A stretch of DNA of 64,000 nt from Spirosoma spitsbergense DSM 19989 (GTDB lineage: Bacteria > Bacteroidota > Bacteroidia > Cytophagales > Spirosomataceae): positions 207 to 64,206 of the forward strand of contig NZ_KB893542.1 in NCBI RefSeq assembly GCF_000374085.1, in the 5' to 3' direction. The position numbers were made by a program, and so were the translations under genes. Positions 29,413 through 39,044 of the stretch are shown in pieces. The notes beneath the pieces are model-generated. The model did not search any database, was not told where the DNA came from, and saw only the letters and a program-made list of their open reading frames with translations. The stretch's first letter is position 1; each line of letters begins with the position of its first letter.

Positions 29413-30813
29413 ATGGCTTCACAGTACGATGTAATCGTTGTGGGTAGCGGGCCAGGCGGTTATGTAGCTGCTATCCGGGCCTCGCAATTGGGTTTGAAAA
29501 CCGCCGTTGTTGAACGCGAAAGTCTCGGTGGTATTTGTTTGAACTGGGGGTGTATCCCCACCAAAGCACTACTAAAATCAGCGCAGGTTTTTGAATACAT
29601 CAAGCACTCGGCTGATTATGGTATTACTATTTCGGGCGAATCGAAAGCTGATTTTAGTGCCGTTATCAAGCGAAGCCGGGGCGTAGCCGACAGCATGAGC
29701 AAAGGCGTTCAGTTCCTGATGAAAAAGAATAAAATCGACATCATCAACGGTTTTGCCAAACTGAAGCCCGGCAAAAAAATTGACGTGACCGATGCGGAAG
29801 GTAAAGCCACCGAATATGCTGCTAAGCATATTATTGTCGCCACTGGGGGGCGCGCCCGCGAATTGCCCAGCGTACCCATCGACGGAAAGAAAGTAATCGA
29901 ATACCGAAAAGCCATGACGCTGGAAAAGCGGCCGGATACGATGCTGATCATTGGTTCTGGGGCTATCGGGGTCGAATTCGCCTACGTATATGCCAGCATG
30001 GGTACTAAAGTAACCATCATTGAATTTTTGCCAAACGTGGTGCCCGTCGAAGACGAAGACATATCCAAAGAGCTGGCCAAGCAGTACAAGAAACTGGGCA
30101 TCGACATCTACACAAAGTCGGAGGTGACTAAGGTAGATACCAGCGGTGCGGGTTGTAAAGTATTTGTAAAAACGCCCGATGGCGAAAAAACCTTCGACGT
30201 TGACATTGTACTTTCTGCCGCCGGTGTGGTTGCTAACATCGAAAAAATTGGCCTGGAAGAAACGGGTATTGCCGTTGATCGGGGCAAAATTGTTACGGAC
30301 GATTTTTACCGTACTAACGTAGAGGGTTACTACGCCATTGGCGATTGTACCAAAGGGCAGGCGCTGGCGCACGTAGCCTCAGCCGAAGGCATTATCTGTG
30401 TAGAGAAGATTGCTGGCCAACCGCACGTTGAGCCACTGAACTATAACAACATTCCGGGCTGTACGTATTGCACGCCCGAGATAGCATCGGTGGGCTACAC
30501 CGAAAAAGCAGCTCGTGAAGCTGGTTACGAATTAAAAGTAGGTAAGTACCCGTTCTCGGCATCGGGCAAAGCTAAAGCAGCCGGTGCGCCGGAAGGCTTT
30601 GTAAAAGTGATTTTTGATGCCAAATATGGTGAGTTCCTGGGGGCGCATTTTATCGGTACTAACGTGACCGAAATGATTGCCGAGGTAGTAGCTGTTCGCA
30701 AACTGGAAACAACGGGCGAAGAAATCCTAAAAACTGTTCACCCGCACCCAACAATGTCGGAGGCCATCAAGGACGCTACTGAAGCCGCCTATGGTGAGGC
30801 TATTCACTTGTAA
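29413..30813 (+). CDS. lpdA: Dihydrolipoyl dehydrogenase (E3)
   Basis: FAD enzyme that reoxidises dihydrolipoate with NAD+ for the 2-oxoacid dehydrogenase complexes and the glycine cleavage system. It has 466 residues. The FAD motif GSGPGGY lies at 11-17 and the redox disulfide is Cys42/Cys47 in GGICLNWGCIPTK. The NAD-binding GSGAIGVEFAYVYASMG follows, and the catalytic His-Glu pair is near the end in HPHPTMSEA. It is monocistronic and separated from odhAB by 14 kb, which fits an E3 shared by several complexes. Confidence 0.97.
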   Translation: MASQYDVIVVGSGPGGYVAAIRASQLGLKTAVVERESLGGICLNWGCIPTKALLKSAQVFEYIKHSADYGITISGESKADFSAVIKRSRGVADSMSKGVQFLMKKNKIDIINGFAKLKPGKKIDVTDAEGKATEYAAKHIIVATGGRARELPSVPIDGKKVIEYRKAMTLEKRPDTMLIIGSGAIGVEFAYVYASMGTKVTIIEFLPNVVPVEDEDISKELAKQYKKLGIDIYTKSEVTKVDTSGAGCKVFVKTPDGEKTFDVDIVLSAAGVVANIEKIGLEETGIAVDRGKIVTDDFYRTNVEGYYAIGDCTKGQALAHVASAEGIICVEKIAGQPHVEPLNYNNIPGCTYCTPEIASVGYTEKAAREAGYELKVGKYPFSASGKAKAAGAPEGFVKVIFDAKYGEFLGAHFIGTNVTEMIAEVVAVRKLETTGEEILKTVHPHPTMSEAIKDATEAAYGEAIHL

Positions 30814-30825
30814 AAGAGGGGTTTC

Positions 30826-30875
30826 GTAACGGAAGTAGCCCGGCCAAAATATTTTGGCTGGGCTACTTCCGTTAC
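30826..30875. terminator. Bidirectional terminator between lpdA and the glycosyltransferase gene
   Basis: Two 25-bp arms (30826-30850 and 30851-30875) abut with no spacer and differ at one position. It lies between convergent stops. Confidence 0.8.
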
Positions 30876-30883
30876 TACGTTAC

Positions 30884-31624
30884 TTATTTTAAAATCTTCC
30901 AGTGCATCAGACCCAGTTTTGTAAAGAAGTAAAGTACTGAGGTCCGTAGAACGCCAAGGCCATAAATGGAGCTACGCCGGAAATTGATGGATGATGCTTC
31001 GTCAAAATACTTGGTTGGACAAGTGACTTCGCCGATTTCGTACCCTTTGTAGAAAATCTGGGCAATCATTTCGTTATCGAAAATGAAATCGTCGGAGTTA
31101 TGGGTGAAGTCCAGACTACGAAGTACCTCGCCTGAGAAAGCCCGATAACCGGTATGGTACTCAGATAGTTTCTGATTCATGAGTACATTTTGCGTTAGTG
31201 TCAGAAAGCGGTTTGCCACGTATTTATACATGGGCATTCCTCCTTTCAATGCTCCTTTCCCCAGAATACGAGAGGCAAACACCACCGGATATAACCCATT
31301 GCCAATGATAGAAATCATAGCAGGCAGTAATAACGGCGTATACTGATAATCAGGATGCAGCATAACGACGATGTCGGCACCAAGTTCGACTGCTTTAGCG
31401 TAGCAGGTTTTCTGATTGCCACCGTATCCTTTATTCTTATCATGCCGGATAACGTGCCGGATTCCCAGATTTCGGGCTATTTCTACGGTATTATCCGGAC
31501 TAGCATCGTCAACCAGAATGATATCATCGACTAAATCAAGCGGAATTTCACGGTAGGTTCGCTCCAGCGTTAGTGCTGCCCGGTAGGCTGGCATCACCAC
31601 AATTACTTTCTTGTCGTTAAACAT
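30884..31624 (-). CDS. Glycosyltransferase family 2 (dolichyl-phosphate-mannose synthase-like)
   Basis: A 246-residue GT-A fold transferase. VVMPAYRAALTLE opens the fold and ILVDDASPDNTVE binds the nucleotide sugar. The metal site appears as MLHPDYQYTP in place of a plain DxD, as in DPM1/GtrB-type enzymes. GAL-rich and acceptor-loop segments (SEYHTGYRAFSGEVL) follow. No separate membrane domain is present, only a hydrophobic C-terminal stretch. It would load a sugar on a polyprenyl phosphate for glycan assembly; donor and acceptor are unknown. No polysaccharide cluster is adjacent. Confidence 0.87.
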   Translation of the reverse strand: MFNDKKVIVVMPAYRAALTLERTYREIPLDLVDDIILVDDASPDNTVEIARNLGIRHVIRHDKNKGYGGNQKTCYAKAVELGADIVVMLHPDYQYTPLLLPAMISIIGNGLYPVVFASRILGKGALKGGMPMYKYVANRFLTLTQNVLMNQKLSEYHTGYRAFSGEVLRSLDFTHNSDDFIFDNEMIAQIFYKGYEIGEVTCPTKYFDEASSINFRRSSIYGLGVLRTSVLYFFTKLGLMHWKILK

Positions 31625-31701
31625 GGGGTAAAATTAAGCGGTCGATAGCAGTCTGCCAATAATTTTAGTAATCTCAGCCAATTCCTTGGTCATATTGGGC
31701 G

Positions 31702-31709
31702 TAGATTTG
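31702..31709 (+). promoter_or_regulatory. -7 promoter box of the terC-like gene
   Basis: Exact TAGATTTG match, 38 nt upstream of the ATG at 31747. A TTG at 31686-31688 is only 13 nt upstream of it. Confidence 0.45.
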
Positions 31710-31746
31710 TTTCATAATTTGCAGCACTGTCGATTTCAGGCCTTAA

Positions 31747-32823
31747 ATGGCTCTACATTTTTCAATTATGTTTTCAAGCGAAACGGTATTTTTTCTTGCT
31801 TTTGCAACCTTTGTTCTTCTTATTATGGCCGTCGACCTGGGCCTTTTTTCGAAGCAAAAAAGTCATGTTGTCAAATTTAAAGAGGCTGCTATATGGAGTG
31901 CTATCTGGGTCGCTTTATCTATTTGCTTTTATTTCTTCCTTAAGGATTTCGGGTATCTGGTTCATGGAATCGACACGTTTGCCCGATTAAAGGAAGTGCG
32001 CGATATGTATGCCGACCACGTCCAGTTTGTAGCAGGTAATTTTCCGGCAAGTCTCGCTCGTTTTCAGAATAATATGGCCCTCGAATACATAACAGGCTAC
32101 CTGGTTGAGTATTCACTTTCGGCGGATAATATTTTTGTATTTATTCTTATTTTCAACTCATTCGGTGTTCAGGAACGGTTTTACAAAAAGATTCTGGTGT
32201 ATGGTATTCTTGGTGCCATTATCCTGCGCTTTATCTTCATCTTCGTGGGTTCGGCACTGATTCAGGAGTTTGAATGGGTTATGTATTTGTTTGGTGCTTT
32301 TCTGGTCTACACAGGTATTCAGCTATTTTTTCAAAAAGAAGAAGATGAAAAAATTGATCCAAATGAGCATCCTGTCGTTCGGTTTGTCAGTAAATACTTG
32401 AACGTATACCAGCGTAACGTAACCGATAATTTCTTCGTCCGGCGGAAGTCTGACCGGAAAGTATTTGTAACGCCCCTGTTCATTATTGTTATCGTCGTTG
32501 CCGTAACGGATTTGGTTTTTGCTGTTGACTCTATACCTGCCATTTTTTCCATCACGAAGGACCCGTACATCGTCTTTTTCTCGAATGTATTCGCCATCAT
32601 GGGCTTACGCTCCATGTTTTTCTTCCTGTCGAGTATTATGAGTCAATTCCGTTTCCTGAAGATAGGATTGGCGGTGTTGTTAACATTCATTGGTGTCAAG
32701 ATGCTGGCCGAACACTGGCTGGCTGATCAGGGCTTTAAACCCGTTTATTCGTTGTACATTATCGTTGGTATTTTGAGTGTTAGTATTCTTGCCTCGTGGT
32801 TGATTCCCGAAAAAAAGGCCTAA
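31747..32823 (+). CDS. TerC family integral membrane protein
   Basis: A 358-residue polytopic membrane protein of the TerC/Alx family, with about nine hydrophobic helices. The family's acidic signatures are present: EYSLSADNIFVFILIF in the first half and VTDLVFAVDSIPAIFSITKDPYIVFFSNVFAIMGLRSMFFFL in the second, with the membrane aspartates implicated in metal (manganese) export. A charged loop (EEDEKIDPNEHPVVRF) joins the halves. No other ter genes are near, so tellurite resistance is not implied; manganese homeostasis is the better family-based guess. Confidence 0.92.
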   Translation: MALHFSIMFSSETVFFLAFATFVLLIMAVDLGLFSKQKSHVVKFKEAAIWSAIWVALSICFYFFLKDFGYLVHGIDTFARLKEVRDMYADHVQFVAGNFPASLARFQNNMALEYITGYLVEYSLSADNIFVFILIFNSFGVQERFYKKILVYGILGAIILRFIFIFVGSALIQEFEWVMYLFGAFLVYTGIQLFFQKEEDEKIDPNEHPVVRFVSKYLNVYQRNVTDNFFVRRKSDRKVFVTPLFIIVIVVAVTDLVFAVDSIPAIFSITKDPYIVFFSNVFAIMGLRSMFFFLSSIMSQFRFLKIGLAVLLTFIGVKMLAEHWLADQGFKPVYSLYIIVGILSVSILASWLIPEKKA

Positions 32824-32907
32824 GTGGGATGGTAAACCAATGGGATTTCTACTATTTAGACGATTTTCTGGGTTTTACGTTATAATGCTGTAAGTCCTTA
32901 AAATTCC

Positions 32908-35900
32908 GTGAAAACTTCGCAAGGTCGCCCGGCAATTTCTACGTCTGTTCTTAAAACGTTTCGCCGACGGCTAACTAACTTGAGCAGTCGCAATCGTTCG
33001 CTTTTGTTGACTAGCCTGCCTGCCCGTCAGTTTCTGGATCTCCACGAAACGGATTTTCTGCTTAACAAACCGTCGTTTACGCTGATTGCAGATCTGATAA
33101 GTCAGAAACTATCGGTCACGTTGTGCGAAGTACTGGATGCCCGGCAGGGGCGTAGCAATGAGGTGAGCCGTAAACTTCGTCAAATTAACCGTACGGCCCG
33201 GTTTATTGAAGAGGAGCGCGGCACAGAGGATTTGTATGTTGGCTGGCCGTTTGTGAAAGGTAAATTCATGGATGATACCGTCGTTCACGGGCCGTTGCTG
33301 TTTTTTCCGGTTCAGCTTTCACACCAGGGGAAATTCTGGAAACTTACGCGCCGGGGTGATGAGATGGCTTTTTTGAACCCCACCTTAGCACTGGCTTATG
33401 GCCAGTTCAATCAGGTAAAACTGCCCGATGAAATAGTGGAGAAAGCAATGGATGACTTTGATCGCGATCCATTGACTTTCCGCACACAATTGTACGAGTG
33501 GCTCAAAACTACCCCGCTCGAAATCAACTTCAACCAGGACTTGTTTACTGACAAGCTCCAGTATTTTACCAAACAAACAGCTAAAGACCTCGCACAACTG
33601 GAGCGTACCGGTGAGCTGAAACTCTATCCGGAAGCCGTATTGGGCATATTTCCCCAGGCTGGCTCCTTTTTGGTACCGGACTATGATGAGTTGATAGCTA
33701 GGCAGGAAGGGGAGGAGCAGGGAGAAGAAACCGATACCATCTCCCACCCTATCACTTTTCCCTTCCTACCGGAAAAAAATATCCACACGCCCCTGCCAAT
33801 GGATGCATCGCAGGAGGCAGCCGTACGAGCCGTAAAAGCCGGTCAGTCATTAGTCGTTCAGGGACCTCCCGGAACGGGAAAATCACAGCTAATTGCTAAC
33901 CTTATGGCCGATGCCGCTGCGTCGGGAAAACGAGTGCTGCTCGTATGCCAGAAACGGGCTGCGCTCGATGTAGTACAGGAACGACTACGGCAGGTAGGAA
34001 TGGCTCCATTTCTGGCTCTGATACATGATTTCCAGGATGATCGTCGGGTATTATACGCTCAAATTGCTGCCCAGATAAGCCAGATAGATGTTTATCGGCA
34101 ACTGAATAATAGCCTGAATGCGGTATTGCTTGAGCGGGATTTTGATGTTGAGAGCCGCCGGATTGACGAAACGGTAGCTGAGTTACAGGTATTTAAAACG
34201 GCTTTATTCGATACGAATGAGTGCGGTCTTTCTGCTAAAGAACTATACCTGACCACTACGGCTAATCATACGCCATTACTATTGAATGAAGTATATCAGC
34301 AGTTTAATCTGGCAGAAATGGATGATTTTGCTGGTCGACTGAGCGATTACGCAGCGTATCAGCAACGGGTAGGCGCTGGACATCATTGGGCCAAACGAGT
34401 GTGTTTTTCTCAGTTCACGAATGGTGATTTAGGGGAAATTGACCAGCGTATTGTTAGTTGGGACGAATTGCGAAGGAATACTAATGAGCGGTGTAAAATA
34501 GTATTGGGTAAAACCCTTTCGTTTAGTGAATTAGCTAACTGGCAGGCTCACGATTGTGAAATCACTTCGATTATAACGTTGATAGATGCCGGATCGCCAG
34601 ATACACTAGCAGTATGGAAAGTTATCAATCAGCTACGAGACAATCCCAGCCATTCTGTCTTAACGACTGCCGAAGCTAGAATAGAGCAGTTGGCCAACGC
34701 TTGGGAACAAACGCTGGCCTTGCCTGGTCCAGAAAACTCATTATCTACTACCGATCTCCGCGCATTTCGCGATCTGTTGGCGGGGGCGTTAGCTGTACGT
34801 TCTTCCTGGATACAGTGGAACTGGTGGCAGCTCCGGAATTCGGGTAAAGCTCAACTACAGGAGGTACTAGCGTCCAATGGGCTTTCTACTTCGGAACAGG
34901 ATTTAAAAACCCTGATGATCAGGGTTAATCAGCGAATTAAGCTGGAAGCGATACGCTACGAAGTGCAACCGCTGTTGGCTGATTTATCACTCGCAGAATC
35001 GCCCGAAGGAATGCGGTTACTCCGGCGTGCCCAGCACCTGACTGAACGCATAAATACCCTGGAATCGTTTTGTCAACTCCCTGCTTCTATATGGAAAAAA
35101 AGCCAGATGGCCTTTGTTGACGATGTTTCAACGATTCTGACCCTGTCCACTACTATAACCCGGCAACAAACAGATGCGCAAGCATACCTGACTACAAATC
35201 AACTGCTTAAACTGTGGGAAGAAAACGATTGTGTTGAACCGCTTCGGCAATCGCTTAGGAACGATTTTGACCTAATAGTCGAGTCTGACCGGTTGTATGA
35301 TGGGTTTTCGGAAGTTGAAAAAACAGTAATTCAGCGACTTGCTGATCAATCTCCAGAAAGCTGGACAGTGTTATTTCAAAAAAATATCCGTTGTGCCTGG
35401 CTTGACCATCTCGAAATGTTACATCCGGAATTGCGAAGTGTATCTTCACTCAAAATGGGTCAGTGGGAGCAGCAATTGCAGGAGAGTATTGTACGGAAAC
35501 AATCGCTGAGCCGGGATATTTTGTTAGTTAAACTTCGCGAACAGACGTATCGAAACTTAACGCTCAATCGACTGAACAACGTAGTTTCATACCGCGATCT
35601 GTTACATCAAACGACCAAAAAACGTAATGTCTGGCCAGTACGTAAGCTAATGGACATGTTTGCCGACGAGGTATTTAAATTGGTACCCTGTTGGTTAGCC
35701 TCGCCTGAGTCGGTTTCGGCCATGTTTCCCCTCCGTGAGGATCTGTTCGATCTGGTTATTTTTGACGAAGCTTCTCAGTGCTTTGCTGAAAACGGTATTC
35801 CGGCCATGGCTCGGGGCAGCCATGTTGTTATTACGGGCGACAATCAGCAACTTCGCCCTAGTGATTTATACCGTATTCGTCTGGACGATACAGAGCCAGA

Positions 35901-36879
35901 CGAAGAAATACCAGCCGCTCTGGAGGTAGAGTCTTTGCTGGAACTGGCGGCTCAGAATCTGCCACAACTATCATTGACTGAACACTACCGCAGTCGCTCA
36001 CTGGATCTGATTACCTTTTCAAATGAGCATTTTTATCAAAGTAAACTCACGCTATTACCCCACTTTGATGAAATCAACCAACACCAGCCTGCTATTCGCT
36101 ACCACAACGTCAAAGGTGTGTGGCAACAGAACACGAATCCGATTGAAGGGGAAGCTGTCCTTCAGATATTAGACCAGATAGGTACCGAATTACCAGGCCG
36201 ATCGGTTGGCATTGTAACGTTCAATTACCAGCAACAGCAATTAATTCAGGATATGCTGGAAAGTATAGCAGGGGTAGAATTGGCAAAGAATAAGAAGGAA
36301 TTGCCACCCGGACTTTTTGTCAAAAATATTGAAAACGTACAGGGTGATGAACGTGACATCATTATTTTTTCTGTTGGTTATGCAGCTGATGAACGTGGCC
36401 GGTTATCGATGCAGTTCGGGAGTCTGAATATGCGTGGGGGCGAAAATCGACTAAATGTGGCGATTACGCGCGCGCGGGAACGGGTGTATGTTGTCACGAG
36501 TTTGTGGCCAGAACAACTTAACGTAGCTAATACAGCGAATGAAGGGCCTAAACTCCTCAAATCCTACCTAATGTATGCCTTCAATGTAGCGCAGGGGCAG
36601 TTTGAGCCGATTCCCCAACCACAACAGACACTGATCGCCACTACATTATTAAAAACTAAACTGGCCGCTAACCATTCTAACTGGCAATCGGAACTCCCTT
36701 TCGCCGATTTGACCATTAAATCGCATGAAGCCTATGAATCACTAATCCTTACGGACGATGACGCGTATTATCAGCAAACAGGTAAACAGGCACATGCTTA
36801 TTTACCCATCGCGCTTCGAGCACGAAACTGGCCTTTTGAACGCATCTGGAGCCGACAGTTCTGGCGAAAGGAGATTTAG
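32908..36879 (+). CDS. DUF4011-type AAA/SF1 (Upf1-like) helicase, 1323 residues
   Basis: A large superfamily 1 helicase-like ATPase. An N-terminal DUF4011-type region (about 1-270) precedes Walker A GPPGTGKS at 319-326. The DEAS Walker B is not reached until 953-956, so about 600 mostly helical residues are inserted between motifs I and II. Motif III-type GDNQQLRPS follows, then VQGDERDIIIFSVGY, and motif VI NVAITRARER lies at 1183-1192. The C-terminal 100 residues end in WPFERIWSRQFWR, which resembles the last strand and helix of the Vsr-like nuclease domain found in relatives, but no nuclease active site is seen. The start is GTG. It is an isolated gene; a role in nucleic-acid metabolism or defence is inference. 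Confidence 0.85.
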   Translation: MKTSQGRPAISTSVLKTFRRRLTNLSSRNRSLLLTSLPARQFLDLHETDFLLNKPSFTLIADLISQKLSVTLCEVLDARQGRSNEVSRKLRQINRTARFIEEERGTEDLYVGWPFVKGKFMDDTVVHGPLLFFPVQLSHQGKFWKLTRRGDEMAFLNPTLALAYGQFNQVKLPDEIVEKAMDDFDRDPLTFRTQLYEWLKTTPLEINFNQDLFTDKLQYFTKQTAKDLAQLERTGELKLYPEAVLGIFPQAGSFLVPDYDELIARQEGEEQGEETDTISHPITFPFLPEKNIHTPLPMDASQEAAVRAVKAGQSLVVQGPPGTGKSQLIANLMADAAASGKRVLLVCQKRAALDVVQERLRQVGMAPFLALIHDFQDDRRVLYAQIAAQISQIDVYRQLNNSLNAVLLERDFDVESRRIDETVAELQVFKTALFDTNECGLSAKELYLTTTANHTPLLLNEVYQQFNLAEMDDFAGRLSDYAAYQQRVGAGHHWAKRVCFSQFTNGDLGEIDQRIVSWDELRRNTNERCKIVLGKTLSFSELANWQAHDCEITSIITLIDAGSPDTLAVWKVINQLRDNPSHSVLTTAEARIEQLANAWEQTLALPGPENSLSTTDLRAFRDLLAGALAVRSSWIQWNWWQLRNSGKAQLQEVLASNGLSTSEQDLKTLMIRVNQRIKLEAIRYEVQPLLADLSLAESPEGMRLLRRAQHLTERINTLESFCQLPASIWKKSQMAFVDDVSTILTLSTTITRQQTDAQAYLTTNQLLKLWEENDCVEPLRQSLRNDFDLIVESDRLYDGFSEVEKTVIQRLADQSPESWTVLFQKNIRCAWLDHLEMLHPELRSVSSLKMGQWEQQLQESIVRKQSLSRDILLVKLREQTYRNLTLNRLNNVVSYRDLLHQTTKKRNVWPVRKLMDMFADEVFKLVPCWLASPESVSAMFPLREDLFDLVIFDEASQCFAENGIPAMARGSHVVITGDNQQLRPSDLYRIRLDDTEPDEEIPAALEVESLLELAAQNLPQLSLTEHYRSRSLDLITFSNEHFYQSKLTLLPHFDEINQHQPAIRYHNVKGVWQQNTNPIEGEAVLQILDQIGTELPGRSVGIVTFNYQQQQLIQDMLESIAGVELAKNKKELPPGLFVKNIENVQGDERDIIIFSVGYAADERGRLSMQFGSLNMRGGENRLNVAITRARERVYVVTSLWPEQLNVANTANEGPKLLKSYLMYAFNVAQGQFEPIPQPQQTLIATTLLKTKLAANHSNWQSELPFADLTIKSHEAYESLILTDDDAYYQQTGKQAHAYLPIALRARNWPFERIWSRQFWRKEI

Positions 36880-36940
36880 CGTGTAACGAATCTATCGTTT
36901 GTATAAAAAAGAAGCCTGAGTTTCCCCAAGCCTCATTTTT

Positions 36941-38044
36941 TTACTCCTGCATCATTCCGATGAACTGGTCAAATAGATAATGCGAATCATGGGGACCAGG
37001 AGATGATTCGGGGTGGTACTGTACCGAAAAAGCGGGTTTATCTTTCAGCCGTATACCCTCGATTGTTTTGTCATTAAGGTTAATGTGCGTGAGTTCCACA
37101 TTGTCCATGTCCATTACTTCGTTGGCTTTAACGGCAAAACCATGATTTTGTGAAGTCACCTCACAATGACCGGTAATCAGGTTTTTAACCGGGTGGTTCA
37201 GGCCCCGGTGCCCATTATGCATTTTGTAAGTCGAGATACCACTAGCCAATGAAAGAATCTGATGTCCCAGACAAATACCGAATAATGGTTTATCCGTATC
37301 TAATGCCTGTTTGACAGTTTCTACGGCGTAAGGCATAGCGGCCGGGTCGCCGGGGCCATTAGCGATGAAGTAGCCATTGGGTTTCCAGGCTGCTAAATCA
37401 GCATGCGATGTACGGGCAGGAAATACTTTGCAGAATACACCCCGCTGATTAAAGTTACTCAGAATGCTCCGCTTAACGCCTAAATCCAGCACAGCCACAC
37501 GAAGTTTTGCTTCCGGGTCTCCCTGTTCATAGGCTTCCTGTGTACAAACCTCCGATGAAAGTTCAAGGCCATCCATATCCGGAACTTTCTGTAATTCGGC
37601 AAGCAGTATGGCTGGGTCAAGTATCTCCGACGAAATAATGCAGTTCATTACGCCCTTCGAGCGGATATAACGCACTAACTGACGTGTATCGACTCCGTGG
37701 ATACCAACAATATTGGCCTGCTCAAAGTAATCCTGCAATGACCCGTCGGCTGTATAGCGAGAGTGGATATTAGAAAAGAAATTACAGACCATAGCCCGTA
37801 TTTTTACTCCACCGGACTCTTGTTCTGCCGTATTTAATACCCCATAATTACCAATATGTGAGGTTGTATTTATAATTACCTGGCCATAATAGGAGGGGTC
37901 TGTATAAATTTCCTGGTAGCCGGTCATGCCGGTATTAAAACAGATTTCGCCACCGGCTGTACCAATTTTACCAAGAGCCAGACCCCGGTAAACTGTTCCA
38001 TCCTGTAAAACCAGTAGTGCTTCAGGTTGCTGCGTATGTTTCAT
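36941..38044 (-). CDS. carA: Carbamoyl-phosphate synthase small subunit
   Basis: Glutamine amidotransferase subunit that hydrolyses glutamine and channels ammonia to CarB for pyrimidine and arginine synthesis. It has 367 residues. The N-terminal CPSase small-chain domain (LVLQDGTVYRG, NTGMTGYQEIYTDPSY) is followed by a class I amidotransferase domain. The nucleophile Cys is in PLFGICLGHQILSLA and the His/Glu pair in VQYHPESSPGP. It follows the ribosomal operon on the same strand but is separated by a terminator, so it probably has its own promoter. carB is not in the window. Confidence 0.97.
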   Translation of the reverse strand: MKHTQQPEALLVLQDGTVYRGLALGKIGTAGGEICFNTGMTGYQEIYTDPSYYGQVIINTTSHIGNYGVLNTAEQESGGVKIRAMVCNFFSNIHSRYTADGSLQDYFEQANIVGIHGVDTRQLVRYIRSKGVMNCIISSEILDPAILLAELQKVPDMDGLELSSEVCTQEAYEQGDPEAKLRVAVLDLGVKRSILSNFNQRGVFCKVFPARTSHADLAAWKPNGYFIANGPGDPAAMPYAVETVKQALDTDKPLFGICLGHQILSLASGISTYKMHNGHRGLNHPVKNLITGHCEVTSQNHGFAVKANEVMDMDNVELTHINLNDKTIEGIRLKDKPAFSVQYHPESSPGPHDSHYLFDQFIGMMQE

Positions 38045-38070
38045 GTATACTTTCTTCGGCTTTAAAGACT

Positions 38071-38100
38071 AAAAAAAAAGGCTAACCATTGCGGTTAACC
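38071..38100 (-). terminator. Intrinsic terminator of the ribosomal protein operon
   Basis: On the minus strand GGTTAACC and GGTTAGCC form an 8-bp stem with one G-U pair and a 5-nt loop, followed by nine T residues. It lies 34 bp after the rplQ stop and just before carA. Confidence 0.85.
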
Positions 38101-38133
38101 CATTTCAATATGACGCTTTTATAAGTCAATTCG

Positions 38134-38952
38134 TTATTCTTCTTTACCACCTTTTAAACGATCCTGCAACGCCTGCAACTCATCCCATTTGCCATCGCGG
38201 GCCAGGGCTGCCTGTTCATTCCAGGTTGTTGCATCGTGTACGTTAAACCGTGGACCTGCATCAACCAAAACCTGTTGTACGGTTTCGTCTTCTGCAGAAG
38301 CCAACTGGGCAAAGGTAGTAATGCCGGCGTTATTGAGCAACTCAGCTATTTTAGGACCGATTCCCTCAACTTTCGTTAAGTCATCGCCCTTATCTGTCGT
38401 TGCAGCAGGCGCTTGTTCGGTTTCAACAACTTCGGCAGATGGCTGCTCTTCAACCACAGGTGCTTCCGTTTCGGTAGCTTCTGCAACCGGGGTTTCTGTA
38501 GTTGTAACGGGCTTAGCAGCACTACCACCCCGACGACTCCGGCGAGTTTTGGTTGTAGCAGTCGCTTTTTCAGCGGCAGCAGCGATTAACAATTCGTTGA
38601 AATCAACTAGCTCAATCAGGCAGGTTTCGGCATTGTCGCCTAACCGGTTACCTAATTTGATGATGCGTGTGTAACCGCCTGGACGAGCAGCTATTTTATC
38701 CGCCACCATCCCAAACAGTTCTTTCATCGTTTCTTTGTCGTTCAACGACCTGAATACGATACGACGATTTTGGTAGGTGTCATCCTTAGCGCGGGTCAGA
38801 ATTGGCTCTACGAATTTGCGAAGTTCCTTGGCCTTGGCTACTGTTGTCTCGATACGCTTATGCAGGATCAGCGACGAAGCCATGTTTTGCAGCATTGCCT
38901 CGCGGTGCGAGTGTGTGCGGCTGAGGTGATTATCTTTTTTACCGTGTCTCAT
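38134..38952 (-). CDS. rplQ: 50S ribosomal protein L17 with C-terminal helix-hairpin-helix extension
   Basis: L17 proper occupies residues 1 to about 120, starting [21 protein letters not shown]. About 70 residues of Ala/Thr/Glu-rich low complexity follow. The protein ends in a helix-hairpin-helix domain ([21 protein letters not shown] and [17 protein letters not shown]). Total length is 272 residues, against about 120 for most L17. The same C-terminal domain type is known on L21 of Bacteroidota. I use the ATG at 38952 because the 28 codons before it are repeat DNA. It is the last gene of the operon, after rpoA. Confidence 0.93.
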   Translation of the reverse strand: MRHGKKDNHLSRTHSHREAMLQNMASSLILHKRIETTVAKAKELRKFVEPILTRAKDDTYQNRRIVFRSLNDKETMKELFGMVADKIAARPGGYTRIIKLGNRLGDNAETCLIELVDFNELLIAAAAEKATATTKTRRSRRGGSAAKPVTTTETPVAEATETEAPVVEEQPSAEVVETEQAPAATTDKGDDLTKVEGIGPKIAELLNNAGITTFAQLASAEDETVQQVLVDAGPRFNVHDATTWNEQAALARDGKWDELQALQDRLKGGKEE

Positions 38953-38965
38953 TATAGTAAGTGTG

Positions 38966-39034
38966 TGCGGTTCCCCGCTGGGATTTGTAGTTTGTAGTTT
39001 GTAGTCACGAACCGTAAACCACAAACTACAAATC
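38966..39034. repeat. Hairpin-plus-core repeat element before rplQ (copy 1)
   Basis: Inverted arms at 38982-38995 and 39021-39034 (14 bp, perfect) with a 7-bp word TTTGTAG repeated three times. The arm facing rplQ is followed by a core, TGCGGTTCCCCGC on the plus strand from 38966. The core ends 13 nt before the rplQ ATG. A second element with the same core and spacing precedes sdhB at 55291-55365. Confidence 0.7.
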
Positions 39035-39044
39035 ACAAACTAGC

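Noticed and set aside
29578-30372. A 264-codon open frame antisense to lpdA
   Set aside because: It lies wholly inside a strongly conserved enzyme gene, its translation resembles no family, and such antisense frames are common opposite codon-biased genes.
31747-32823. Tellurite-resistance locus
   Set aside because: Only the TerC-family membrane protein is present; terA, terB, terD or terZ partners are absent, so the name would mislead.
32908-36879. Part of a defence island
   Set aside because: Neighbours are a TerC protein and carA, with no nucleases, methylases or mobile genes nearby. Kept only as a finding about an unusual helicase.
36895-36945. Terminator between the helicase gene and carA
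   Set aside because: The AAGCCT words are in direct, not inverted, orientation, and only a 4-bp TGAG/CTCA stem can be drawn despite flanking A and T runs.
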